This document shows, piece after piece, positions 45,205 through 58,000 of a stretch of 64,000 nt of DNA. Every line of letters starts with the position of its first letter. Within the stretch, counting starts at the first letter, position 1. The notes under the pieces are model-generated. The model made no database searches, was not told where the DNA came from, and worked only from the letters and a program-made list of their open reading frames with translations. The stretch lies in the NCBI RefSeq assembly GCF_949628215.1, contig NC_134276.1:31064226-31128225 (forward strand), in the 5' to 3' direction. A program made the translations under genes and the position numbers. This DNA comes from Phalacrocorax aristotelis. Lineage: Eukaryota > Chordata > Aves > Suliformes > Phalacrocoracidae.

Positions 45205-45923
45205 GCTTTCTTAAAAACATTTTTTTTATTTCATTAACTTACCCTTTTGTAGCTAAACAATGCTTTTCTGTATTCAAACTTTTTTGTTTTTTTTTTTTTT
45301 AAGACAAAACCCATGGAAGTATGATGCCCGACCATCTCTGGTCTGCCTGCAAACACTGTTTCACTGCTGCCATGGCAGCAGAACTAGTTATACATTAAGC
45401 AGTTAAATGATTCTTGATTAATTTAAAAAAACCCCAAACTCCTGTACATAATTCAGAAGGTTTCTTTGAGTGTGGGTTCTGCTAATTTATCATCTTTGGC
45501 AAGCCAAAGCAGCACTGTGAGCCTTACAACAAACACCACTGTCTATGTGCAGACGGCGAAGCAGCTACACACACAGTCAGAAGACGGCTCCCACGGCTAA
45601 AGTGACTTTAAAAAGTGCTCTGTGGCAGCTGATGCTCCCTTGTCTTTGACGAAAAAAGTCTTGACTGGAGGGTTTTGCTGAGATTTAAAAAAAAGCTAAA
45701 TTTGGTGTGTTACACTCATTGATCCACGGTAAAATTTAAAGAAAGGGACAACTTAAAATTATTGCAACAGTGAGGTATAAAACCAAGTAAAACACCCAGG
45801 TCTTGCTTGTGTCTGTATCGGGGCAGGGAGAGGAAAATTACTTAGACACTGACCAGACGCAGTCTATGGTTTCTATCATTAGAAAATCCTAAATATCGAC
45901 ACCGTTACAGACAGATCTAGGGG
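45205..45923 (-). other. PHF11: PHF11 3' UTR
   Basis: This minus-strand stretch runs from the PHF11 stop codon to just past a poly(A) hexamer. It includes a long A run on the minus strand near 45283-45300. The length, about 0.7 kb, is ordinary. Confidence 0.7.
45225..45230 (-). terminator. PHF11: Probable PHF11 poly(A) signal
   Basis: AATAAA on the minus strand (TTTATT on the plus), about 695 bases after the stop codon. Confidence 0.65.
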
Positions 45924-46063
45924 CTATTCAGACACCGTGCTTGAAGTGCTAGCCATGGTCTCCTGGGTAGGAAGGATGACTTCTTTCAAGTCCTGCAGTA
46001 GCTCGATCTTGTTATCCAGTTGTTTCCTGCTTTCCAGAAGTTCCTGGATTTTCTCCTCTGTTG
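45924..46063 (-). other. PHF11: PHF11 last exon: coiled coil and stop
   Basis: Acceptor TTTCATGATAG. It encodes [20 protein letters not shown] and LQDLKEVI, then a Ser/Thr-rich tail ending VSE before TAG at 45924-45926. The human protein has the matching [13 protein letters not shown]. Confidence 0.93.
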
Positions 46064-49000
46064 CTATCATGAAAAGAGAGACAAAAGCTTTTATTCACGT
46101 GCAACTATTATTAATTTAAAATACACATTACCTATGCATTAACACTGCCGAGGCTGCCAGCGCCTAGTTCAGGCTGCAGTAACGCCGCCGCCTTTCTGAA
46201 GCGACGTCCGCAACCTGCCCGCTTGGGCCCGTCCCCAAGCACTGGGCTGTGTCGCGTGGAGGAGGCCGGCCGAAGCGCCAAGGTGGCAGAAGGAAACGCA
46301 AAGCAGCGGAGTTACAGCCCGCGTCACCCATACGCTGTAATCGCAACACTAGCTACGCTGTAGATTTAATTCAAATGTCAAAATCCTTAGCCTAGTTACT
46401 GACCCAATGTCGTTTTGCACAAGAGGTTTAACGGTTCCCTTTTCAGAAGCTGTCTGCATGGAGACTCCTCCAATAAAGATGCATTTTAAGTCTTTAACAA
46501 TAACATAGCTGAATTACACACCTAAAGCAAATTTACAAGCCTAATGGATTTTAGCCAGCAACAACAAAATTAAACCTAAAAAGAGATGGGTTAGACAGGT
46601 GCTTTCACCAGGTGGATTCTCAGAAACACGACTCAGGACTTCTGGCAAAACAGTTATTGACGGGATTCACCAGGTTCTTTACCTTACTCGCAAAACCCTC
46701 CCCAAGCAGGTTTCTGCTTCTCGCTACTGCTTCCGTTTTCCTAATGTTACAGACCACGGAAACTGGTGACAGGCCGGTTACAGGCCTCGCCAGAGCTCAG
46801 AAGCGTTACCAGCACCTGCTCTCACCAGCTGCAAGGTTTAAATGAAGCACCCGCTTTTTCCAGTAACGCCACACGCAGAGGCAGCGGTGACCTCCCAGCA
46901 GCAAAGTCAGTCAGTCAGTGACCAACACACAAGTTTTCCTCACAGTGTGTGAGAACACCAGAGTTAAGATTTTAGCCAGAAGCAAAATGTATTTTTCTTT
47001 TTTTTTTTGGCAGGAGGGGGGAGATGTTGAAGGTCTCCAAAGTCGTAACAGCTAGAGTGGGGAAAGTAGCTCCAGATGGTTATCTCTGTTCATTCTGAAT
47101 TAGAGCCTGAACCACCCTTAACACTGATTTTAAAAAAAAAAAAAAAACAAGCCTTTGGCCTTCTGCCTTCCCCCACCTCTTCCTCTGTGTTCAGAAAGCC
47201 CATTGCTGCTGCTCTAGTGTGTGTATGTGGAAGGTGATGTATGTGCGTGTACAAACCTTCCTCATGCATTTTAAAATCACAGAATCACAGAATGGCAGGG
47301 GCTGGAAGGGACCTCTGGAGATCATCTTGTCCAACCCCCCTGACTGAGCAGGCACACCCAGAGCAGGGGGCACAGGGATGCATCCAGGCAGGGTTTGAAT
47401 GTCTCCAGAGAAGGAGACTCCACAGCCTCCCTGGGCAGCCTGTTCCACTGCTCTGTCATCCTCGCAGGAAAGACTTTTTTCCTAAGGTTTAGGTGGAACT
47501 TCCTGTGTTCCAACTTGTGCCCATTGCCCCTTGTCCTGTCACTGGGCACCACTGAAAAGAGTCCAGCCCTATCCTCTTGACAACCACCTTTTGGATATTT
47601 ATAAGTATTAATGAGATCAAATACAGGAGCCAACAGGCTGAGCGCAGATGTTGGAAGCGGGCAGCCAGAGCAATGGCGGCATCTGCTGCCTCTTGATAAT
47701 TCAGGGGAGCAGTTCACTGGAGAGGGACTTGGTGCCCCACCCAAGCTTTGACTGAAACAAAGCCAGAGATGCCTGTCCCCTCTCTGCATTCCTCTGCAGC
47801 CACGTGTCACAGCCCACCATTGTCTCACCCCCCTCTGTGCCCACCATTGCACGGTGTCAGCCCAACAGCTGACTGGAAAGCCTCCCCTTCATTGCTTGCC
47901 GCCTGCAGCCTTTACAGCATCTCCTTTTGGTATCACGTCTACATGGTTAAAAGAACCAGCAGGTACATGTCTGAAGAAAGAGCTGGACAGGGACAAGCAG
48001 GAGATGGAGGAAAAAACTCTCTGAGAATATTGGAATATGAATTAGTAAATTATCAGAAATAAACAAAATGAAGGGCAAATATGACGATTGTGCCGCTGCA
48101 TTTAACACGCGGGTGACCTACAGGCAGAAGGCACATGGCTCTGTTTCTCTTCCTTCAAAAGAATGTGGCAGAAACAGAAATAGCCCAGAGAAATATGTCT
48201 GTGATGGGAATGACTGGCCTATGGGACTGATTCCGTCAGAAGGCAGGTAACAGACTGGGAACCTTCCACCTCATACAGGGGTGACCTAAAGGGAAAGAGG
48301 ACGTAAAATGGGGAATTCCTCAGGGAAGAGCCTGAGGAATGCGGACCTGGCATGACTCGCTCCTCCGTAAGACAAGCACTAAGGGGCTCTCAGTGACGGT
48401 TCTGCACAACAGTTGTAAAAGTGTCGCCTCTTTGCCCGCACGACTAAACTGCAGAGTTTGTGGCTACAGATCCCCCGAAAACAAACACTACACAGAGCCC
48501 AAACACTATCTGGCAGACTGCTGACCAGTGAAGACAGGAGATAAAGCTGACTGAGGTACCGCCGCAAGCAGGACACGTGGCAACAGAACGGACAGCAAAA
48601 TTAAAGGAAGTCGCTTTTCCTTGGAGAAGAGAACAAGAATCTCCAACCTAGAATTTTGAAATCACTGATGAGGCGATAGCAGGTCCCGTGTGAAAAAAGT
48701 TTGAGGCAGTCAAGTTTGCGGTAAAGCTGCACGTTGCAGAAGAACCGTTCAGCAGTATCAAGAGTCAGTTCAGGAAAACCTTGCTGTGCTGATGCTAAGG
48801 CTCTAGAACAGGTTTTGGATGATGATCCAAGAAGTCAAAAAAAGACAAAATGGAAAAAATGGATTGAAGGTGAAGCGTGTCAGATGACCCAAAATCATCA
48901 GTTCCAGGAACAAGATCAAAGAAAATACAGTATTTTTACAAGTCCTTCATACACTATCAGAGAGACACTGTAGCTAGAGCTTGGAACACAGTCTGGGACA

Positions 49001-52000
49001 CCAAAAAAAAAGGAAAAAGGCAAGAAAAAAACCCACCAATTCCTGCCACCCCTGCAGTTCCACTTGTAATTAACAGGTTATCATTCCCTTCTGACTTGGC
49101 CATTTTAAGAGCTCCTCTTATATCAGTTCTGGATCCAGCCTCGATGTGTGTTTTCATTATTGACCTTGAAACTGAACGGAGGCTGACAGTGTCAGGCAAG
49201 CAGATTGTGTGGTACAGGAAGAACTGAGCTGCTCAAGCGGAGGGTAACTGGAAAGGGGACAACTTTCACACGAGTGTCACATGGTTGTGGGTACGTAGGT
49301 GCTGCTATCAAGAATTTCTCCTGTAGGCTGAGAAGGGGATGAAATAATTGACGCAGCTCTGAAAGAAACAAGTGTGATCCAAGGTTGTGTCACATGAGGA
49401 ATAATGAGCGGAGATGTATTAATGCCCTCAGACGAGGCACTGGCGGAACCTTGCGTCTGATAACTCTGTAATGCCAGTCACTCCCATCTCTGAAAGAAGA
49501 ATGTAAATGCAAGAACGGCAGACGAAAGAGAGGGCCTGGCTTTTTCAGTCAAGTGAAGGTGGAACAGGTGATGCAACCATCACCTTCATGTGCTGAACCT
49601 CAGCATTCGCTAATTAAAACCCGCTTTCCTTTTCACAGGGATAAATCAGAGCAGAAGTTCGAACAAGTCTGCTAACTGTCGTCGAGGGAAATGGGAGCGA
49701 GAGACTCGCCTAGCTGAAAAACAGTTTTAACCTTGTTGCTCACAATCGCTGAGACGGCAGTCCAAGCCCCAGAGTTTCCTTCCACAGCGGTGGTCCCAAG
49801 CGACCCCTCCTGCCCATTTTCGCTTCACTCTGAGCACTCTCAGCTTGTTTTTCAAAGCACGTTAGTTGGCGTCAGGGCCAGGTGAGCTCTGCTCATAGCG
49901 TTTAATGCCCTCAGCTGAAACACAACAGCCAGTCTGAACTGCGTGCATCAGACAGGGGCAAAGCTGTAAGGCAGGCAGGGTGCTGAAGAGAAGCTGCAGA
50001 GGAGGAAGGGAAATCACCTGCGGAAACAGGACCTGAGCACACCCTGCAGGAGAGGGAAGTTCCTCTGGGGCAGGCACCCTTCGGTCCTTTAAAGCTGTGG
50101 AACTGTGGCTTGCCTCCCTCTTCAGGTCAGCCAGCCAGGTCTGACGTACTGTATTCCTAAAGAGTCAGGCAGCAACGGCTTTTATTCAACTATTTATCTA
50201 ACGCTGAGAAAAAAGTTCTCCTTGGAATCTTCATTTTAAATAGTCATTTTATCAAAATGCTCAGAAGGATAACCTCAGTGCCAAACCCCATACCAACTGC
50301 TGCTGCTCTGACAGCTTTTCTCACATACCTGAATGAATATTTGTCAGTATATTTTCAAACAGTCCACAGTCAAAGAGCGACATCACTGTCTCTTCATACT
50401 CTGGGGAAAGAGATTATTTGCTTTAATATTACAGGGTAAAGGTTTACAGAACCCTTGCATTAATGTTGAGCCCTACATTAGAGGCAGCACAAAACAGTAA
50501 TTACTTATTTGATAGCGTACTGATTGCCTGACGTTTTAAGATGCCTTCCTTCTCATACAGTCTATATGGAGAAAGAAGGATCAATTTGTCAATTCTACCT
50601 TTTTGTTTTTTTTAGTGTCATACATCAAATAGGAAAGGGGACCTACCTGCAATCCCCTTTTCAGGTCTGCACCTCACAAACAGTCTATTTAAAAATGAGC
50701 AATATACTTAAGTCATATTCCGTTCCATCACGCAGGACCGCACGTGTAACGGCAGGGCTAACCGCACCAATTCCTCTTGACGGACCACGTGACAGGTGGG
50801 ACAGCGCTGTCACTGTTCGATGTTAAAAACCAGCCCAGAACTATGCCTCAGTTTCGTAGCTGAGGCTTCCAATGAAACAAAATACAACACATCTATGTAG
50901 TTTGCGTGACTGTTAAGAGATGTGCTTAATGGTGAAAACCTTTGAACCCCTCATGTGTCCTGGACGTCATTACTGCTTCTAACAGCTACTGTCATGTTAC
51001 GTGCAAGCTGCTCGTGAGGAAGATTTAGCCAGGTGGGACACTTCACTTCCCATGCCTGTGCTTCAGTTACTTTGCATAAATTAGCATTCTTTATCCAAAA
51101 GTATTATTCATAGCTCTGTAAAGCTGGGAGCACAACAGGAGAGAAAGGTTTGAAATGTTCTTTTTTTCACTGTGTTGTGGACAAGGCAACACTAGAGCGG
51201 AATCCTCCACGAACCAAGTGCTTTATACAGGCTCATACTTAAACCCATAAAACCCCCAGATACACACTAACAGTTGACATTGAAGTTACAAGTAATCTTC
51301 CAAAAACTTAAAAGGTACATACGCAGGGATTTTTCCCTCAAAAGAGAGTGCTGGTATTAACGGACATCTGGTCCCTCTGTGAAGCTGTAAGAGCAACACA
51401 GACTTATGATCTACATAAAACCTGGTTCTCTTCTCTGCCTGGGAGAAGCGATCGGGATGCACCTACCCACACTTATGCCAACGGGTAAAAAGGTGGCTTC
51501 AAAACTCCAAGGTGAGAAGGCCTTACTAGAGTATGCTGAGTTGGCAGCTCTTCCCTTCTACTGACACAGGTATACCAAAAAATACTCACTCTCCACCTGC
51601 TGTGCAGCTGCAGAAATAAGACAGGACCCGGTTATTTGGCACTGATGAAGTGCCAAATAATGCCAAAAGGCACAGAGAACAACTGAGAAAGGTGACCTGG
51701 GGCTGAGTGCCTGGCATTCAGATCAGCATTTCTGCTCTGACAGCAGAGCCCTCCGTGGGTCTCCGTACCTGTTTCTGAAGTGTTATCATCCATCAGTTTT
51801 TCCTGCGCCAGGTGAAGAGTGTCCAGCATTTCTTCAAATATGTCATCCAAAAGCCCAGCTTGCTTGCATTTCCTAAGGAAGTCTATTCGGACTGTTAAAA
51901 CACAAAAACACACACTCTTATACAAAAGTGACCCTGACCACAGCTGCACGGGCTTCACTCACCGGCTTCAGGAACGCACACTTTGGTTAAGTCCCTCTTC

Positions 52001-55000
52001 CAGTAACAAATACTTATGCAAATTCCTGGCTCCTCCAGCCACCCACTCAGCCCTTTTCAATAGGAACTAAAAATGTGGTCAGGCAAAAAGTAAGCATTGC
52101 GCCAGGTATAAAATTACCTAAGCTCTAGATTCAGCTTCATTCATCAAAAGCTCCACAACTCTAAATGCACCATTCCTAAAGCCTCATGATACCCCCAGTA
52201 TAACAAAGCAGGTGATTTGTCTCACTTTTTCCCCCTTTCAACTGCTGTGACCACACTGTGGACTGAACAAGCTAAAAGATAGAAAACAGTGCAAAAAGTG
52301 AAGCAGTACTGGATTTGTTAAAATAATTAAGGCTACTTTTACTCCAAGTGATCCAGGCATTAAACTCGTTTATTACAGCTCATTTGATATACCTACTCTG
52401 TCAGATTTGGATTCCTAGGGAAATAACTATCTATTTTTTCTCCATCTCAGAGCAGCAGGTCAGTAACAGGTTTCAGTAAGATCGATCCAACGGGCTGTTC
52501 AAAAGGAAAGCGCTATCAGACAGCTCACAGAAGCCTACCAGTCTCCATTAAAAACAACGTTAATTTTTTCTAGAGACATCTGTGAGAAAAAAAAATGCCA
52601 TTTCACTTCCACTACATGCCCTACAAGTATTCCTGGGTTCTCTACAGGTTCCCTTTTCTTTAAAGTGGTAGTCAAAGGTAAAGTCAAAGTAAAGGGGGGT
52701 GTTGGTCTCTTCTCCCAAGTAACTAGTGATGAGAGGAATTGCCTCAAGCTGCATCAAGGGAGGTTTAGACTGGGCATTAGGAAAAATTTCTTCACTGAAA
52801 GAGTGGTCAGGCATTGGAAGAGGCTGCCCAGAGAGGTGGTAGAGTCACCATCCCCAGAGGTGTTCAAAAAACGTGTAGATGTGGCACTTTGGGACATGGT
52901 TTAGGAGGCCTCGTGGTGTTGGGTTGATGGTTGCACTTCATGATCCTAGAGGTCTTTTCCAACCTTAAGGATTCTATGATTCTAAAATTCAGACAACACA
53001 TTAGGCAGCCCCCTGCTGTTACAATACTGTGCCATGTACTAAGCATAACCATGGGAAGGTGAATAATCACCTCTAACGCCTTCCAAACTTCCAAGTGGCA
53101 GCATAATCCCAACAAGCAATTGCAGCAGGAATTTCGGGGTAACATGAAAACTGCAGAACTGAAGGATGGGTGCGGAGCTTGATTTCACTGTTGTAATACC
53201 ACATGTATGCAGTAAAATACTACAGCGTGTTAAGCACCCTACATACACCTAGGGTCCAAAATAACATAAGCATGCAGTGGCAGGAAAAACCCTAGCAGCG
53301 TTCAGCAAGCCCCATTCCCACCCAGTGAGCTAGAGCTGCTGATCACAGCGTGCTGAACTCCTCTCTCGCTCAAGCCCGGCTCCTCACAGCACCTCCCCTG
53401 CCAACCCATTCCAAAGCACCACTTGGCAGAACTGCACCCCTCTCCTTCAAGAGGGGCTCAGTGCAAGGAGGCCAAGGTGAAGAGGAAATTATTACATTTT
53501 AAATTTAACTGTATTTATACGGAGGGGGTCAGGCAGGGGCACCCCTGCTTGCTGGCGACACACAGCTGAACACAGCAGCCAACCAGCGCGGTGGCATTCC
53601 AGGTGAATTCACCAGCTCACATCACACAGCAAGCCTCAGACGAAGCGCAGAGATTTGTTTGCTGCACAGTTATTAAAACCTGCACAGTCATTCTGCCAAT
53701 CAGACTTCCGCTCCCTTGCCAGAGCTTGGAGGGTTGCTTGTCTCAGGAGAATAATAAAGATACATCGCTGCTATCAGCCATCTCCAAGCTCTGAACTTCC
53801 ACATAACAGATCACAGTATCTCCTAGCTCTTCTATAAAGTGAAACGCACCTTTATGCCTGTTTTTTCTTTGTAGTATTCGTAAACTGTTTTCTTCTGCTG
53901 TCTCTTCTGCACTCTGTAAGACAATGAAAACAATATATTTTTACATCATATTGGCACTTACTGCTTCGTTTTCATTATCTTATCTCTATATTAGCACAAA
54001 TATAAAAAAGAGCCCACATTTCTGAGAATATAGTCAGCTCCTCTGAACAGCTAACGATATTCCTCTCCAGACATGCTGTTTTTAGAAAGGGAAGCAAAAA
54101 CTGCTTCAGAGGAAAAACTCTTTAAGAAAAGCCCAACACCTGGGACCCCACCCTCCTTAATTTGCAAACAGCACAGATGTTAATGAATGCCTACTGCTAA
54201 CTCCCAGTGCAAATGATGTTCAGTTCCCTAAAGCTGATGTAATACTAGAAAGAATTTGAGAGGAGAGGGGGAATATTTTTCTTTTCCTTTGGACAGGATG
54301 CAGTCATTCTCTGTGGTTCCACGTCATACCACAGTACTACAGATAATTCTTAAGCTCTGTCACAAAACTCTACCAGTGTAAAAATGCATTGTTCTCACAA
54401 TGGTAAACAAGCTATCCTGCTGTGAGAAATCCTGGAGCCCCTCAGCTTCTTATTTGCAGTGCTTGTATTGATTTCCAAGACTGCTAGCACTGGAGAGCAG
54501 CAGGAACCACACATTACTGTGGGTAATGGGTCAAACGAATCTTAGTCATAACACCAGGAACGTAAGTGGACTTACAGCTGAGAAATTCTTGGAGACAACC
54601 TACCCTTACAAGAGTACTATATAAAAGCTGCAAAGATTGTCCACATCCCCTCACATGACCTCCCTTTAATCTCAAGACCTGGGAAAGGCAGAAGTTTTTC
54701 CCAAGCAAAGCTGGGTGCTAATTCCTGTAGAAAGGAGAAATCCTGACCCTCGCCCCAAGAATCAGTGGAAGTTCCCATGCATTCTTCCGTGGAGCCAAAA
54801 GAAATACCTCAAAACAAGCTGCATTTACAGGTTTTATAACAACAGCCTCTAAAACAACTTCCCCTGCAGCCAGAGGGATGCTCTGCTTGACAGCTCCTGA
54901 ACCCCTGGGAAGGCCATCTTCACTGGCAGAGCTGAGAACTGCCTGATTTGCAATGAAAATCTGCCACATGTACCATGAGCACAGGCTCAGAAACGATTAA

Positions 55001-58000
55001 GTGCAGTTTAAAAGGCCAAGTGACTCATCAAAAGCAGTTTTTCACGGAAACTGTGTCAAGCCCTAAGCAAATCTGAGGGATGTAGTACTTCCAAATAAAA
55101 GGAGCGCCCAAAGTGAAGCCCTTTCTGCTCAGGTCATGATCGCAGCCACTGAGTCAGTCTGGTTTGGAGTTTCCTACCGCATTCGTGCCACGTTACCTGA
55201 AGGCAGCATTGACTCTGCCTGAAGCAGCTCCAAATGCAAACAGTTTTGTTTTGACAGAATGACAAGATCAAAACAAGGCAGCTGTAAAGGAAAAGCTCCT
55301 GCTTCTGTGAGGAAGCCTCTTTCTGAATACACTGGCAAAATACTTCACTAAATAAGTCCTTTGCTGTAGCAGATGCAGGTTCCTGTTTTAGAACTACTTA
55401 AATTCAGAATTACCATTTGTTCTGTGATGGTGGAAGATTTCAGTGTACGTCGTCTCCTCTTATTAGCTGCATCTAGGAATCAAGAAACAAGGAAGTAACA
55501 AACATGTCAACCTCAGGCCGATGATTTCACGTCATTCACATTCTCTCTTTTCCCAAAAAGCTACAAAAATGAGGCACTTTGGGTGGCAAGGCAAGAGTAT
55601 GTTTCAGCTTCCCCAAATACCTGACTTTTCAGTGGAATTCATATTATTTCCATGTAAGATAAATTACAAGCCTGAACCATTAGGAAGAAGTGCAAATCAC
55701 CGTAGCCTTAGGATATCACTTTGCCTTTTAAACTCAGTATAGAGCAAACCCAGATTTTAACATAAGATTTTTGACTGTGGCAGAGTGAACTTATTCTCCC
55801 CAGCAGCAGCACTGCCTCCAGGTGGTAAAAACTTCAGGCAAATTTATGAAAGATTACTTTCTTCTTTTCCAGTTAATTCTTCTTTATGTTAATACACCGT
55901 CAAAACTCAGACTACATGAAGAATTATTTTAGGGGTCATCGATATCATGACCCTCCTAGAAAGCCTCCAGAAGCAATTTGACTTGTAGGTTAATATAATT
56001 TTACTACAAAGTATTTTTAGTGACATGGTATGAGATCTCTGCAAAATCATCTGCTTTCACTCTGTCCTTTCTATCACCATGCACCAGCCTCCCTCCAATG
56101 TCATAACTGGCAGCTGCTGAAAACAGCTACAGCATCACATGCAGAGGAGGATACCTCTGGCAAGGAAGACATGGCAGGAGAAGAGAAAGCTGGAGAAGAG
56201 TTCAACCACCCACCAAAACCTGAAGGTTTTAAATGCAGTGGGGTTATATGCCCCCCTCCCGTTTAACTCTACATCCTTTGGGCAGTGCTTAATAAGGTTT
56301 TTCCTGTTAGAAATCATCCTATTAAGAGGAATCAGGAGCTACTGTTGGTACAGGAAAGCTGTTGAAACAAGTTTGGGTTTTGGGTGCTGGTGCTGGACAT
56401 TTGTATTTTTCATGGCCTGAAAGGAAATCATAGCCTCTTGTTTCATCCAAAATAAAGCTGGGTGGCCTAATTTGGAGCAGCCTAGGAGACACTGGTAAAG
56501 GCACAATGTGTTCCTTGCTGTCTAGCACAAAATCTTTGACCTATGGTAGAATTTTCTCAGCTCTTCCTGATGTTTGCTTTAGGGATGCCTTATAAAATAA
56601 GAGGAACACAGTCCAAAGAGCAGCCCAACTCTTCCTGCTCCCCACAGTGCTGTTTGCTCTTCTACGTTTGTCAGCCTTTACAGAATCACAGAATGGCAGG
56701 GGTTGGAAGGGCCTCTGGAGATCATCTTGTCCAACCCCCCTGCTTGAGCAGGCACACCCAGAGCAGGGGACACAGGAATGTGTCCAGGCGGGTTTTGAAT
56801 GTCTCCAGGGAAGGAAACTCCACAACCTCCCTGGGCAGCCCGTTCCACTGCTCTGGCACCCTCACAGGAAAAAAGTTTTCCTTATATTGAGGTGGAACTT
56901 CCTGTGTTCCAGCTTGTGCCCACTGCCCCTTGTCCTGTCATTGGGCACTATGAAAAGAGCCTAGTCTCATCATCCTGACACCCACCCTTTAGATATTTAT
57001 AGGTATTGATGAGATCCTCCCTCAGTCTTCTCTTCTCCAGGCTGAACAAATGCAAGTCTCTCAGCCTTTCCTTATATGGGAGATGCTCCAGTCCCCTGAT
57101 CGTCTTCGTAGCTCTCCACTGGACTTGTTCAAGGAGTTCCACATCCTTCTTAAACTGGGGGGCCCAAAACTGGACACAGTACTCCAAATGTGGTCTCTCT
57201 TTACTTTGGGCATATCCCACACTTCCAGTTAAGCAGAACCTGGAGCCTGTTCCCAAGTCCAAACTGCCCTCCCATCCCTGCTGTACAGAGCTGCAAGGAA
57301 GCCTCTTGGCCCTTAAAGCACCCTATTCCCTTCCAATCAGTCAGCAGAGCCCTGGCATTTCAGCACAGGAGTGGTGTCTGGACCAAGAACAAGAGGATGT
57401 TCCTTCACCCTATTTTCTCCAACCTACCAGGGAAAACAAGCCTGGAGAGGCAGCCCTTTTGTACCAGCTCCTGTTCCCACACAGCCCAGTGCTGGCTCAG
57501 ACTGCCCCAGGGGAATGGCTGAGCTACTTCGCCTAAGTCAAAACTCCACTGTGGAGCCACAGCACTTCCATCCCAGCCTGTCTCACTCCCCACCCTGTGC
57601 GGACCTGCACACACTCTCAGCACTGGCATCCCCTGCCTGCCCAGATGGGCAGAGCACCTGCTACTTCAGCCAACTAACCAGCAGATACCCCTGGCTATTC
57701 TGAGCACGACACGTGCACCTGAGAGCTGCTCAGAGGCAGGAGACACTGGGCTTGGGGACCCAGGTGTCATTTACCCCACTCTCACAGCTGCTCCCCACCT
57801 CCTGGGGTAGAGCTGCTCTCTCAGACAGAGGTGGGAGAAGCTCATTCAGGAGGCAGGGCAGTCACTGCCAGCAGAATCCATTTACCCCTCATGAACGAGG
57901 GTATCCAAATTAAGTGCATCTGGAAGATCTCCTCTAGGAGAAAACTCTCTCCTCAGGGAACAGGCCACACGTTGTATATGCAGCACTTGAAGACACCAAG

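Noticed and set aside
47322-47852. 176-residue minus-strand open frame
   Set aside because: Its recognisable part is a CR1 ORF2 remnant and the rest is flanking sequence; it is not a host gene.
51300-51390. Possible extra PHF11 exon with a good minus-strand acceptor (CTTACAG) near 51386
   Set aside because: In the frame demanded by the neighbouring exons it runs into a stop codon and does not resemble PHF11.
57006-57536. 176-residue plus-strand open frame near 57 kb
   Set aside because: It starts antisense to a CR1 fragment and continues into unrelated sequence. No motif supports it.
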